From assembly GCA_043763625.1 (NCBI GenBank), contig JAYULL010000061.1, positions 124,001 through 188,000 on the forward strand: a stretch of DNA of 64,000 nucleotides, given 5' to 3'. Position 1 is the stretch's first letter; every line of letters begins with the position of its first letter. This stretch comes from Rubrolithibacter sp043763625. GTDB taxonomy: Bacteria; Bacteroidota; Bacteroidia; Sphingobacteriales; Sphingobacteriaceae. Positions 7,941 to 17,149 of the stretch are shown here, one piece after another. A model generated the notes under the pieces. That model made no database searches, had not been told where the DNA came from, and was given only the letters and a program-made list of their open reading frames with translations. Both the position numbers and the translations under genes were made by a program.

Positions 7941-9458
7941 CTAGTGCCAAATACTTTTGAAGCCGGCAACCTTAACCCGATCTATAATCCAACCGGCACT
8001 TGAAACAATAGAAAGGCTTTCCCAAGGCTTATTCGGGAAGCATATATCAGTCATCACACTTAATCCGTCATCTGCAAACACCTCTACTGAGGCAACATCA
8101 ACCAATAAGGTAAGATTTGTACTTCGTTGTGTAGAAACTCGAGGAGCCGTATGCTTTGTAACGAAATTGCTTTCGAAGCTTGTTTTACCTGCTTTACTCC
8201 TATCAATAAAATAATTATTACTTTTTTTATCAAATCCGATCGTCAGCTCTTCTCCTAAACTGTTTGATAATATAATAGAGTAATCAGCAAGTTCTTTGGC
8301 TTCTAATAGAAGCTTGAACTTGCTTCCTGTATTTTTTATTTTACCGGACAAGTCAAGTCTCTCTGTAGACTTTAACCGCCGCAATTCAGTAATAGGAAAT
8401 GTAATTTTATCCAGTTCTTTAACAGGTTTTGATGTTAAAAACAGTTCATTGCCTACAGCTTTCAAAGCCAACCGGCGTGGAATGGTCATTGCACTTCTCC
8501 ACACTTTTGTAGGCACTACATTTGCATATAGCCAATTGCTCATCCATCCTAAAAAAATCTTTCTGTTACCGGTATTACTCCAAGTAACTCCGGCGTAATT
8601 ATCGGCACCCCAATCAACCCATTTAGTTTTGGTATTAACGGGGGTAAATTTGGAGCCGTTGAAGTCACCGACGAAATACTGAGTAGCAGACCCTTTATTC
8701 GGTCCGCCCGGGTTAATACTGACAACCAGTACCCAGTACGGATTGCCGTTAAGAGTTAAAGGAAAAAGATCAGGGCATTCCCAAACACCGCCATGGGCTC
8801 CTACGTTCTCACCGAATTCGCTCTCTTTTTTCCATTCTTTAAGGTTGGGCGAAGAATAAAAAGTAACACGATCTTTGGTGGCTAAGGTCATTACCCACTT
8901 TTGTTCCTTTTCGTACCACATAACTTTAGGGTCACGAAAATCTATTATTCCGGGATTTTTTAAAACCGGATTTCCGGCATATTTGGTCCAGGTTTTACCT
9001 TCGTTTAAACTGTAAGCAATACTCTGGTTTTCTCTTTTTTCTGATTGATCTTTAGGATCGTGATGGGTAAAAACAGCAACAAGAGGAATCTTCCCGTCTT
9101 TACCGAAACCCGTAGTATTCTTTTTATCCACTACCGCACTGCCCGAAAAAATATAGCCTAAACTGTCGGGATATAACGCAACAGGTTCGTTTTTCCAATG
9201 TATTAAATCAACACTTGTAGCATGGGCCCAATGCATAGGACCCCAAACAGTACTATCCGGATAGTGCTGATAGAATAAATGATATACTCCGTTTAAGTAA
9301 ACCATTCCGTTTGGGTCGTTCATCCATTTTTGAGGTGGTGAAAAATGAAACTGAGGGCGATGTTCTTCCCCGTACATCTTTTTTTGATGAGTTTGAGAAG
9401 AAACTATGCCGGAAAAACTCAGCAAACTTGCTACTATAAACGTCAGAATTATTTTCAT
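7941..9458 (-). CDS. glycoside hydrolase family 32 (levanase/fructan hydrolase)
   Basis: A 505-residue exported enzyme hydrolysing beta-fructosyl bonds in levan, inulin or sucrose. The signal peptide ends near SSQ22. The three acidic signatures of GH32 are intact: nucleophile Asp48 in WMNDPNG, the transition-state Asp in FRDPKVMW (about 175) and the acid/base Glu in WECPDLF (about 228). A C-terminal beta-sandwich typical of clan GH-J follows (VEVFADDG motif near 470). No SusC/SusD pair, fructokinase or sensor is next to it, so it appears as an isolated gene rather than part of a fructan utilisation locus. Its exact substrate cannot be read from the sequence. Confidence 0.93.
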   Translation of the reverse strand: MKIILTFIVASLLSFSGIVSSQTHQKKMYGEEHRPQFHFSPPQKWMNDPNGMVYLNGVYHLFYQHYPDSTVWGPMHWAHATSVDLIHWKNEPVALYPDSLGYIFSGSAVVDKKNTTGFGKDGKIPLVAVFTHHDPKDQSEKRENQSIAYSLNEGKTWTKYAGNPVLKNPGIIDFRDPKVMWYEKEQKWVMTLATKDRVTFYSSPNLKEWKKESEFGENVGAHGGVWECPDLFPLTLNGNPYWVLVVSINPGGPNKGSATQYFVGDFNGSKFTPVNTKTKWVDWGADNYAGVTWSNTGNRKIFLGWMSNWLYANVVPTKVWRSAMTIPRRLALKAVGNELFLTSKPVKELDKITFPITELRRLKSTERLDLSGKIKNTGSKFKLLLEAKELADYSIILSNSLGEELTIGFDKKSNNYFIDRSKAGKTSFESNFVTKHTAPRVSTQRSTNLTLLVDVASVEVFADDGLSVMTDICFPNKPWESLSIVSSAGWIIDRVKVAGFKSIWH

Positions 9459-9646
9459 GTCTAGGAAATTTAGGGCAGCCTTTAAAGCTATTAAAACCGG
9501 CTAACCCGACAATTTACGATTATATCGTAATTCCAAAAATAATTAAAAGAAAAGAGGTTTGATTTGCGATGCCGGTATGAGTTTGAGGGACAGATCATTT
9601 ATTATCAGCAAAGGAACTCAAACTTCTGTGGCCCATTTTCTGCAAA

Positions 9647-9678
9647 AAAAGCAGGCTGATGAAACCTCGCCTGCTTTT
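9647..9678 (-). terminator. hairpin terminator after the 9716-10213 gene
   Basis: Perfect 10-base stem AAAAGCAGGC (9647-9656) / GCCTGCTTTT (9669-9678) with a 12-base loop and A/T tracts on both flanks. It could therefore stop transcription in both directions. It lies 38 bases beyond the stop at 9716. Confidence 0.75.
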
Positions 9679-9715
9679 ATTCTCCATCTACCTAAAGATG
9701 CAAATGTCTTAAATA

Positions 9716-10213
9716 CTAAAACCCCAATTTACTTAAAAGCTCTCCGGCTTGGGGAGTTGAAGGATTTCCTTCCTTTATTGCATTTAAAGCTCCGTTAATG
9801 TCCATTCCTTTTGTTTTTCCGTCGCTTAATTGATTAAGAACACTTTCAGGAGTAATGCTCAGATCATCAGGGTCGTTCGTTTTTGTAATAAACTTTTGCA
9901 AAATTCCGGGCAAAACTGACCCGGCAATTGCACTTATTGCTCCCTGCGGTAAGCCAAATTTGTTTGCCAAATTGTTTAATAAGCCGCCGGAGATAGAGGA
10001 AGAAATTTCTTGAGAAGCTCCTGAGGCGTTTCCTCCAAACATAGCTGCCAAATCTCCTATTCCACCACCTGTTAAACGACTCTTCAACCCGTCGATAATA
10101 CTATGTGTAACTTCTTGCTGTACACCTTCATGTTGTTGTTCCGGTATTTCGGTTGAAACTTGCGGGTTGTTTTGAAATTGATCTTTAACGATATTTAACA
10201 ATTGATCGAACAT
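9716..10213 (-). CDS. small helical protein, DUF937-like
   Basis: A 165-residue protein counted from the ATG at 10213 (MFDQLLNIVKDQF); a longer frame begins at 10252. No signal peptide or membrane span is seen. The sequence is glycine- and alanine-rich and amphipathic (GGIGDLAAMFGG, then SISGGLLNNLANKFGLPQGAISAIAGSVLPGIL). This recalls DUF937 proteins, whose biochemical role is not established. The C-terminus (INGALNAIKEGNPSTPQAGELLSKLGF region) looks like a second small helical bundle. It is monocistronic, with a good terminator. Family assignment is tentative. Confidence 0.65.
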   Translation of the reverse strand: MFDQLLNIVKDQFQNNPQVSTEIPEQQHEGVQQEVTHSIIDGLKSRLTGGGIGDLAAMFGGNASGASQEISSSISGGLLNNLANKFGLPQGAISAIAGSVLPGILQKFITKTNDPDDLSITPESVLNQLSDGKTKGMDINGALNAIKEGNPSTPQAGELLSKLGF

Positions 10214-10320
10214 AAGTTTTCTGTTTTTAATAGTCAGACTTTTAGATAACAAGGCTGTAAGAACATAGTTTTATAAACCTTGAAGGAGACGGTAAAGAGG
10301 CAAAAGCTTTAGTTAATAAA

Positions 10321-10380
10321 CCCGACCGCTACGGATACCGGCCTCGCGGCTAAGGCCCGAGCAGTATGAGTAAGGGCGGG
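10321..10380. other. GC-rich nested hairpin in the 10253-10436 gap
   Basis: In an otherwise AT-rich gap, GGCCT (10340-10344) pairs with AGGCC (10353-10357) over an 8-base loop. Outside it, CCCGACC (10321-10327) nearly complements GGGCGGG (10374-10380). It may be a small structured RNA or the scar of a lost element. No ORF explains it. Confidence 0.35.
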
Positions 10381-10436
10381 ACTGAAGGCACGAAAAGACT
10401 GTTTGCGCAGGTTTTCTTACAGCTAGATTAACCCCA

Positions 10437-11446
10437 CTAAAAAGCTGCAGCAATTAAACAATAAAGCCCGATAAGCGCCAGGCCTTCGAGCCAAATTGAT
10501 TCACCGTCGAAAACGATAAAGGCGTTAACAATTACAGCCAAAGCTAAAGCCACAAGAAGCAAGGGCGAGAGTACAAAAGAAAGTATCGCAACACCTGCAA
10601 TTTGGAGCGAACTATTTAAAATGACACTTACAGCATAATCAGCTTTATTGGCGTAGGCAAGCCGGATGCCGACGATATTTTCGATAGCATTGCCTGCAAG
10701 AGCAACAATAACAAGTCCTGCAAAAGTATCGTTAATACCCAATGAAGCCATTGCAGGTTTAAGCGCTTCAACAAACCAATCGGAAACAAAGGCGGTGCTG
10801 AGGCCGGCCAGTGCAAGAATTTAAATTATTAATGTTAAAGGCCACGCTTTATGTTTATGGTCGCCGGGTTGGGAAGGAACAACGGTTTTATCGCCTTTGA
10901 GGGAAAAGAATGAGCTTGCCACAAATAGTAACATCAGAATAACCGCCGCAAAAACATCCAAACTATTAATATGAGCTTCGGCAGAAGTATGCATATAATG
11001 TGTTTAAGCTTGGAATTGCTAAAGCTACAAACGCAAGAATCATCAAAGTGGCAATCATTTTCGGCGGTCCGGAACGAAAGGTATGAGTGCCGTTTTTTAG
11101 CCCTCCAAAAAATAGAGCAAAGCCGAATACCAAAAGCGAGTTTCCTAAAATTGAACCGATAAGAGCTGCTTGAACTACACTAGCCAAGCCTGCTTTCAAT
11201 GCAAAAAAATACAAACAAATAACTCCGGTAAATTTTCTAACGCCGATTGTAATATTCCGGTGATACCCCCGCCCATTCTACCCCCGAGTTGTTTGGTTGC
11301 ATCACCTACCATAACGGCTAAAAGAGCCAAAGCAATGCGGTAATTACAAAGGCTGCTACCTGATTGGAGTGAGTATAATGAAAAAAACCGGCAACAGCAG
11401 TAACAATTACTGAAGAAAAAAGAATAGTCTTTTCTTTCTTATTCAT
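10437..11446 (-). pseudogene. decayed Ca2+/H+ antiporter (ChaA/CAX family)
   Basis: A calcium/proton exchanger of the inner membrane, about 335 codons, now spread over three frames. The N-terminus starts MNKKEKTILFSS at 11446. Conserved CAX pieces are readable: VMVGDATKQLGGRMG, LQSALENLPELF, ALIGSILGNSLLVFG and, in the second half, ALAGNAIENIVGI and SSLQIAGVAILSF. Lesions seen are a frameshift near 11338-11342, one at the A7 tract near 11212-11218 (one base missing), another near 10990, and an in-frame TAA near 10824. Three frameshifts plus a stop make a pure sequencing artefact unlikely, although the A7 case alone could be one. Confidence 0.85.
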
Positions 11447-11473
11447 AAAAGAAGAGCTTTAAAAAAAGCGGGT

Positions 11474-11683
11474 TTAAACTATTACTACTTCTCGTTTTGT
11501 TTTAATTTCGAACGAAATATTGTTTTCTTTCAAACGATCTGTAATGTCTTCGTATTCTGAATCGCGGGTTGCGGTAATTTTATTTCCGGGCTTTAATGAA
11601 GATGTTAAATCGGCATAGATGGCAAGTTCTATAAACTCGTCGTAGGTATATTTCACCGTAGCCTTGATAGCAGCTTGTTTCAT
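11474..11683 (-). CDS. small hypothetical protein
   Basis: A 69-residue soluble protein with alternating strand/helix character (ATVKYTYDEFIELAIYADL, then PGNKITATRDSEYEDI) and no signal, metal or DNA-binding motif. It lies between the antiporter pseudogene and batE on the same strand, 27 bases upstream of the antiporter start. The family is not recognised. Regular codon use and a normal ATG make it credible but unproven. Confidence 0.5.
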   Translation of the reverse strand: MKQAAIKATVKYTYDEFIELAIYADLTSSLKPGNKITATRDSEYEDITDRLKENNISFEIKTKREVVIV

Positions 11684-11780
11684 AGGATCTTATAAAGGTT
11701 TTACAACATTACAACCAAAGCCGGGAATTGTTATAAAAAATATCAAATTATAATTAAGGAAAGATGCATAAGCAACAAAT

Positions 11781-12545
11781 CTAAATTTCCTTAACGTCTG
11801 CCAAATTGATCCAGCCTTCGTTTCCATTGGCCAACCTGATCTTAAGCCAATTACTTTCTTTTTCAAGCAATTGCACTTTAGTGCCGGAGTGAATAACGAA
11901 AAGAGTTTTTGAAGAAAGTTGAGGCTCGCTTTTACCGGATACGGCCCCGGAAAAGACAATGGCCTGCTGATGTTTGTTGAAATAGTTTAATTGCACTGCA
12001 GCAAAAGAAACCGCAATTGAGCCTGCAACAAAAAACACAATCGAAGAAAAAAAAGAGGCTTTTTTTACTCCTACTTTCAGCGAAAATCTATAAAGTATGA
12101 GCAAACCCGAAGCAAGTAAAACGAACAACACCCCCAAGGCCGCCCAAGTATTTACAGACAAAGACGTAAAGATATTTTGCCACCACCGACCCAGAAAGAA
12201 TTCCGGCACCGGCTCAATCTTATCGGCAGTTTTTAGGTTTGCGATGCGAAGGTTAAGGTTTATATCTTCATCTGCCGGAGCAAGCTTACGGGCTTTCTCG
12301 TAATAAAGTATGGCGTAAGGAATTTCCCCGGCTTTGTAATAAGCATTCCCTAAATTGAAATATACCTCGGGAGATTGAAATTCTTGCTCTAAAATTTGCC
12401 GGTAAGCAGCAGCAGCTTCTTTGTATTTCGAACTCGAATAAAGTCGGTTCCCTTGCTCAAAAAGCGCCTGAATATTATTGTTTGCTCTACTTAAAAGCGG
12501 GAGAATAATTAAGCTCAATAAAGTAAATGCGAAACGTTTTAACAT
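11781..12545 (-). CDS. batE: BatE: TPR and SH3-like protein of the Bat operon
   Basis: A 254-residue membrane-anchored protein, last gene of the Bat cluster. From ATG 12545 (MLKRFAFTLL) it begins one base after the batD stop; an ATG at 12563 would overlap batD by 17 bases. A signal peptide is followed by TPR units (YKEAAAAYRQILE, VYFNLGNAYYKAGE, ILYYEKARKLAP). Two membrane segments follow (about 130-150 and 165-185), and then a C-terminal bacterial SH3-like domain (GTKVQLLEKESNWLKIRL, GWINLADVKEI). Bat proteins form periplasmic or envelope complexes tied to stress tolerance in several phyla. The exact function is not known. Confidence 0.85.
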   Translation of the reverse strand: MLKRFAFTLLSLIILPLLSRANNNIQALFEQGNRLYSSSKYKEAAAAYRQILEQEFQSPEVYFNLGNAYYKAGEIPYAILYYEKARKLAPADEDINLNLRIANLKTADKIEPVPEFFLGRWWQNIFTSLSVNTWAALGVLFVLLASGLLILYRFSLKVGVKKASFFSSIVFFVAGSIAVSFAAVQLNYFNKHQQAIVFSGAVSGKSEPQLSSKTLFVIHSGTKVQLLEKESNWLKIRLANGNEGWINLADVKEI

Positions 12546-12546
12546 A

Positions 12547-14352
12547 CTAAAGCTTTTGTTCAATGCCGGTTATAATGCTTTTAGATTGATTGAGAACTTG
12601 AGTTTCCAACCGGGACGATACAGGTGCAAATCTGGCCATCTCACATTGATTTAAAGTTTCGAGAAGCTGAACTACGAGCGGTTCGTCAATAGCTTTTGAA
12701 CGCAGCTTTCCGGCAATAATATCTTTATCAAGTTGCGAGTACGGTAAATTAAGTTTATCGCTTAAATACGTGTAAAGGCCCTTAAACACTTCGTCGTAAA
12801 AAGCTTTCGTATTATTTGCTCCCAATTGCTTTTGTGCAGCAGCCATGTGTTTTGAAGCAATTTTTACTGCTCTCCTGCTTTTAACTTTAACGGGATCGCT
12901 GTTGAATGTTTCCGCACGGTTTTTATACGAAAATGCACCTGCTGCGGCAAGCGGACCTGCACACAGCAACAAATAAAACCACACGGAATTATAAAATCCC
13001 TCGCCTTTCTTATATACAGTTAAGTCCCTTGTTTTTATGTAGCTGATGTCTTTACTTAACAACTCGACATCTTCCTGTTCGCCGGGTAATACTGTTGCAT
13101 TGGCGCCGACTTCGCCTTTATTCACTTTTAGTGAAAATGCTTTCGTTTTTAGTCCTACGTACTTTCCCGCTGAGGGGTTGAAGTAAGTAAAACTTACAGG
13201 ATCAAGGGTATAATTGCCTTCGTGCCGGGGAATAAGCAAATAGGTATACGTTCTGGTCCCGGATATTCCGTTAACGGTTTCGGTAAGGCTGTCGGTAATC
13301 TTGGGATCGTATTTATCGAAATCTTTCGGGAAATTAAGATCAAGCTTTCCCAATAAATTGATATTTCCGTCCCCGCTTACTTTAAAGGTATAATTTATAG
13401 CTTCGTTAGCTTTTATTTCTCCTTTATCGATATAACCCGCTATAGAAAACTTTCCTACTGCTCCCGAAAAATTCCGGGGCTTTCCTGCAGAAGGTAAAGG
13501 CTTAACGTTAATCGTTATCGGTTTACTTTTGAGCCGGTGTTTTACTTCTTCGAAAGAACCGAAATATTGATCAAAAATATCATTAGATGCTACCGGCTGA
13601 CGAGCAACAAAAGTCATTGCAAGCGGGTCAATGATTAGTTTCCCGGATCGCTGCGGAAACAGAATTGTTTCTTTGATAGCAGCCGAATTGTATTGGTGTC
13701 CATTGTATACTTCTGTCTTCCAATCTGTACTCTGCCTGTTTTTGTTAATATCCTGGCTCCAAAAGCCGTTTAGTTCCGGCAACTTGTCAAGCTCGTTTCC
13801 TACTAAACTCACTAGGGTGTAAAGCTTATAGTCAAGCGATATTTGTTCGCCTGCATATACATTTGTTTTATCCACTCGGGCCTTTAAAAACAAAAGCTCT
13901 GTATTTTTTGGAAGTTTTTGTTGAGAAGGAAGTTGGTTATCGCCCTGATTATCCGAAGCACCTGCCCGCGGAGCCGGCTTTCCCTTGACCACTGTTATTT
14001 TAAGTGTATTACTTTTCAGCAGCTTACCCCCTGACACGATACTCGCCGATTTAATAGTATAATTGCCCTCTTTTACAGGCATTAAAATATAGCTGTAAGA
14101 ATTGCTTGCGGAAAAATCACCGTTTATAATTGTAGTGCTTGAAGAAACATTCGGACCGGAAAGAACTTGGAAAGCCGAAAATGAAGGAGGCATAAACCGA
14201 TCTCCTTCTCCGTTAATCGAGAACGCGACTTCAAATTGCTCGCCGGTGGGCACTTGCGAAGAACTCGCGGTAGCGGTAAGCTTTAAACCTTGAGCATGAA
14301 CCCCGGTAAAGACTAAGATTAAAAACGAAATTATAAGATACCTTATCTGCAT
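12547..14352 (-). CDS. batD: BatD: oxygen-tolerance membrane protein
   Basis: A 601-residue protein with a signal peptide (ending HAQ), repeated Ig-like beta-sandwich domains (for example VPTGEQFEVAFSINGEG, YAGEQISLDYKLYT, IKANEAINYTFKVSGDGN) and one transmembrane helix (about 455-478, FYLLLCAGPLAAAGAF). The cytoplasmic tail is helical. The domains and order match BatD of the Bacteroides aerotolerance operon. It sits between batC (15 bases apart) and batE. It probably forms the extracytoplasmic scaffold of the Bat complex with the two VWA proteins. Confidence 0.87.
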   Translation of the reverse strand: MQIRYLIISFLILVFTGVHAQGLKLTATASSSQVPTGEQFEVAFSINGEGDRFMPPSFSAFQVLSGPNVSSSTTIINGDFSASNSYSYILMPVKEGNYTIKSASIVSGGKLLKSNTLKITVVKGKPAPRAGASDNQGDNQLPSQQKLPKNTELLFLKARVDKTNVYAGEQISLDYKLYTLVSLVGNELDKLPELNGFWSQDINKNRQSTDWKTEVYNGHQYNSAAIKETILFPQRSGKLIIDPLAMTFVARQPVASNDIFDQYFGSFEEVKHRLKSKPITINVKPLPSAGKPRNFSGAVGKFSIAGYIDKGEIKANEAINYTFKVSGDGNINLLGKLDLNFPKDFDKYDPKITDSLTETVNGISGTRTYTYLLIPRHEGNYTLDPVSFTYFNPSAGKYVGLKTKAFSLKVNKGEVGANATVLPGEQEDVELLSKDISYIKTRDLTVYKKGEGFYNSVWFYLLLCAGPLAAAGAFSYKNRAETFNSDPVKVKSRRAVKIASKHMAAAQKQLGANNTKAFYDEVFKGLYTYLSDKLNLPYSQLDKDIIAGKLRSKAIDEPLVVQLLETLNQCEMARFAPVSSRLETQVLNQSKSIITGIEQKL

Positions 14353-14367
14353 TGCCTTCTCAAAATT

Positions 14368-15105
14368 TTACCAGTCTTTTGAAATTTTAACCTTAGCTCC
14401 CTTCAGCTTTTGATTTTTTAATTTCTCCTGCGTGGCTTGTTCTTGATTGTTCAACGCCTCTAACATTCTTTCTGCATCCTCTTTTGAAACTTGGTTAGGT
14501 TGAGGTTGCTGTTCGTTGTTTTTTTCGTCTTTCTTGTCCTTAGTTTTGTCGTCTTTATCCTTATCTTCCTTTTTCTCTTTATCCTTGCCGTCCTTATTCT
14601 TATCGCCTTTGTCCTTGTTATCCTTGTTCTTGTCGTTTTTATTGTCTTTGTTATCCTTATCGTTCTTCTTTTGCTGCTGCTTTTTCAACATTTGTTGAGC
14701 ATATGCCAAGTTGTAGCGCGTTTGATCGTCATTAGGATTACTAATAAGAGATTTTTTGTACGCTTCAATGCTTTCCTCTAACTTTTTCTGCTGCATCAGC
14801 GAATTACCTAAGTTGTGATACGCGTCAGCTACAACCTGCCTATTTTTTACCGATCCGGCAAGTTGATTAAACTTCTCTGCTGCCTCCGTAAATTTCTTCT
14901 GTTTATAAAGTGCGTCGCCCAAATTGAAGTTTCCTTCGATTAACTCGTTCTTTTTAGCGACAGATTTTTTGTAAATATCTTCCGCCTCTTTAAACTTCCC
15001 CTTCTCATATAATTGGTTCCCTTTATGGATATACCTTTTTTCTTTTTGGGCAAAAAGTAAAGATGCTTGCAGCAACGCAACTAAAATCAAGATAATCTGC
15101 TTCAT
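14368..15105 (-). CDS. batC: BatC: TPR protein with a Lys/Asp-rich low-complexity tail
   Basis: A 245-residue exported TPR protein. The signal peptide is MKQIILILVALLQASLLFAQ. About three TPR units follow (LYEKGKFKEAEDIYKKS, NLGDALYKQKKFTEAAEKF, LGNSLMQQKKLEESIEAYKKS). Residues about 147-205 are almost only Lys, Asp, Asn and Glu in alternating pairs, which makes the DNA an imperfect short tandem repeat. The tail ends in a mixed Gln/Lys segment. It overlaps batB by 4 bases, so translation is coupled. The charged tract is probably disordered and periplasmic, and its length may vary between strains. Confidence 0.87.
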   Translation of the reverse strand: MKQIILILVALLQASLLFAQKEKRYIHKGNQLYEKGKFKEAEDIYKKSVAKKNELIEGNFNLGDALYKQKKFTEAAEKFNQLAGSVKNRQVVADAYHNLGNSLMQQKKLEESIEAYKKSLISNPNDDQTRYNLAYAQQMLKKQQQKKNDKDNKDNKNDKNKDNKDKGDKNKDGKDKEKKEDKDKDDKTKDKKDEKNNEQQPQPNQVSKEDAERMLEALNNQEQATQEKLKNQKLKGAKVKISKDW

Positions 15106-16142
15106 ATTTTCTTCACCTCAAACAACTTCAACTTACTTAATCTTACGCTTTTCCGGTTGGAGATAAAAAACTCGGCTGCAAGCAATAAAAATGCAATTGC
15201 AAGGAAAACCTGAAAACGATCCTCAAAATCTTTAAACATTTTACTGCCATAAGCTTTCTTTTGCATACGGTCAATCTCTCCCTTAATAACTCCTAAACCG
15301 CCGTTTGCATTGCTTGCTCTAACATATGCGCCACCGCCTGCTTCGGCAATTTCCTTACACATCTCTTCGTTAAGTTTGGTCACTATGGTTTGGCCGGTAC
15401 TGTCAGTTCTAAATCCGGCTTCTTTTCCGTTATTGATAATGGGAATAGGCGCTCCCTGTTCAGATCCCACTCCGATCACATGTACTACGACGTCTTTATC
15501 TTTAGCACCTTTCGCCGACGAAACTGCATCATCTTCATGATTTTCTCCGTCAGTTATTACCACCATTGCTTTACTCATTCCGTTTTTAAAATCAAACGAC
15601 CGCATTCCCATATCTATTGCAGCTCCTATTGCAGTACCCTGGGTAGGAACCATATTTGTATTTATTGTATTCAGAAAAAGCTTTGCGGCAGCATAATCGG
15701 TAGTAACCGGCAGTTGCACATAAGCTTGTCCGGCAAAAACAATTATTCCTATACGATCATTGTGCAGGTTATCAATAAGCTGAGCAATGGAACGTTTAGC
15801 ATTCTCGAGCCGGTCAGGAGATAAATCCTGCGCAAGCATACTGTTCGACACGTCGAGCAAAACAATGATATCAGAGCCTGTGCGCTTTACTTCTTCCGTT
15901 TTTGAACCTATTTGCGGATCTGCTAAGCCGATAATCAAAAACGTATAAGCTAACAAGAAAAGAATAAATTTTATCCAAGGGCTTTGAAGCGAAACATCCG
16001 GCATAATTTGTTGAACGATGCTCCTGTCGCCTAATGAAGTTAATGCCTTTTTCTTCCATTTATTTACATATAAAAACAAGAGAATAAGAAACGGAATTAA
16101 AGCTAATCCCCACAGCAACTCAATATTTGCAAAACGCAGCAT
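15102..16142 (-). CDS. batB: BatB: von Willebrand factor A membrane protein
   Basis: A 346-residue protein with two N-terminal membrane helices (about 8-25 and 57-75), a VWA domain and a C-terminal helix (about 310-328). The metal-dependent adhesion site is complete: Asp97-x-Ser99-x-Ser101 in LLDVSNSML, a later Thr region (VPTQGTAIG) and the Asp in VVITDGENHE. VWA domains bind protein partners through a bound divalent metal. It overlaps batA by one base and batC by four, within the moxR-to-batE operon. Confidence 0.9.
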   Translation of the reverse strand: MLRFANIELLWGLALIPFLILLFLYVNKWKKKALTSLGDRSIVQQIMPDVSLQSPWIKFILFLLAYTFLIIGLADPQIGSKTEEVKRTGSDIIVLLDVSNSMLAQDLSPDRLENAKRSIAQLIDNLHNDRIGIIVFAGQAYVQLPVTTDYAAAKLFLNTINTNMVPTQGTAIGAAIDMGMRSFDFKNGMSKAMVVITDGENHEDDAVSSAKGAKDKDVVVHVIGVGSEQGAPIPIINNGKEAGFRTDSTGQTIVTKLNEEMCKEIAEAGGGAYVRASNANGGLGVIKGEIDRMQKKAYGSKMFKDFEDRFQVFLAIAFLLLAAEFFISNRKSVRLSKLKLFEVKKI

Positions 16143-17149
16143 CAGGTTAGTGCTCCTTTCAATAACGTATTCTTCAACACAAACTCAATCAGTAAAAAAA
16201 CTAAGGCAAGAAAGGCAAAAGGCAAAAACATCTCGGTTTTTTTGCGGTATCGGGTAACATCAATTTTAGCTTTTTCTAATCTGTCTATTTGTTCGTAAAT
16301 GTTTTTAAGCGTTTCATTATCGGTTGCTCTAAAGTACCTACCACCTGTAGCACCGGCAATTTGAGTCAGCGTATTTTCGTCGATATTCACTTTGGTTCGT
16401 TGGTATTGAATGTCTCCAAACGGCGTTCGAACGGGATAGGGAGCATAACCCTTGGTTCCGACCCCTACAGTATAAACCCTGATATTAAAGTGTTTAGCAA
16501 TCTCGGCGGCCGTAAGTGGAGGAATTGAACCGGCATTATTAGAACCATCTGTCAACAAGATAATGACCTTACTCGTAGCTTCGCTGTCTTTCAAGCGATT
16601 TACGGCCGTTGCCAAACCCATCCCAATGGCCGTTCCGTCTTCAATCATACCGTTTTTAACATCTTGAAAAAGATTAACTAATACATCATGATCAATGGTT
16701 AGGGGACATTGAGTAAAGCTCTCGCCACTAAAAACGACTAAGGCAATACGATCGTCGGGGCGATTTTTTATAAAGTCAATCGCAATTTCCTTCCCTGCTT
16801 CTAATCGATTCGGCTGAAAATCGGCAGCAAGCATACTCCCCGAAATGTCGGAGGCAATTACAATATCTATACCTTCTGTTGTCGTATTTCTCCAACTTAA
16901 AGACGATTGAGGACGGGCCAAAGCAAAAATTAAAGTTGTAATGGCTAAAATTCTCAGTGCAATTCCTGAATGTCTTAATTTAGGAATGATACTTTTTTTG
17001 GGAAGCCGGAAACTTTTTGACGCAGAGACCGCGAGGTGTCCGTACAGGCTGTTTTGTTTCGAAACATACCAAACAATCATTGCGGGAAGGATAAGCAATA
17101 ACCAAAAAAAAGAAGGATGTGCAAACTCTATTCCGGTAAACCAACTCAT
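16142..17149 (-). CDS. batA: BatA: von Willebrand factor A membrane protein
   Basis: A 335-residue paralogue of BatB with the same plan: membrane helices at about 12-29 and 62-78, a VWA domain, and a C-terminal helix (about 307-325). The metal site is Asp101-x-Ser103-x-Ser105 (ASDISGSM), with EDGTAIGMG and IILLTDGSNN downstream. It shares the TGAT/TGG G-Y-F/V-R-A segment near 270 with BatB, typical of the pair. The gene overlaps both neighbours (4 bases upstream, 1 base downstream). It probably heterodimerises with BatB in the envelope and is remodelled by the MoxR ATPase encoded upstream. Confidence 0.9.
   Translation of the reverse strand: MSWFTGIEFAHPSFFWLLLILPAMIVWYVSKQNSLYGHLAVSASKSFRLPKKSIIPKLRHSGIALRILAITTLIFALARPQSSLSWRNTTTEGIDIVIASDISGSMLAADFQPNRLEAGKEIAIDFIKNRPDDRIALVVFSGESFTQCPLTIDHDVLVNLFQDVKNGMIEDGTAIGMGLATAVNRLKDSEATSKVIILLTDGSNNAGSIPPLTAAEIAKHFNIRVYTVGVGTKGYAPYPVRTPFGDIQYQRTKVNIDENTLTQIAGATGGRYFRATDNETLKNIYEQIDRLEKAKIDVTRYRKKTEMFLPFAFLALVFLLIEFVLKNTLLKGALT

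Noticed and set aside
9559..9798. Plus-strand frame of 79 codons beside GH32
   Set aside because: It runs through the terminator hairpin and into the antisense of the DUF937-like gene, and has no recognisable motif.
7941..10213. Polysaccharide utilisation locus around GH32
   Set aside because: No SusC/SusD-like pair, regulator or fructokinase is present on either side.
14491..14781. Plus-strand frame rich in Val, Leu, Phe and Ile, looking like a membrane protein
   Set aside because: It is the antisense of the Lys/Asp-rich repeat tract in BatC; the composition is a by-product of that repeat.
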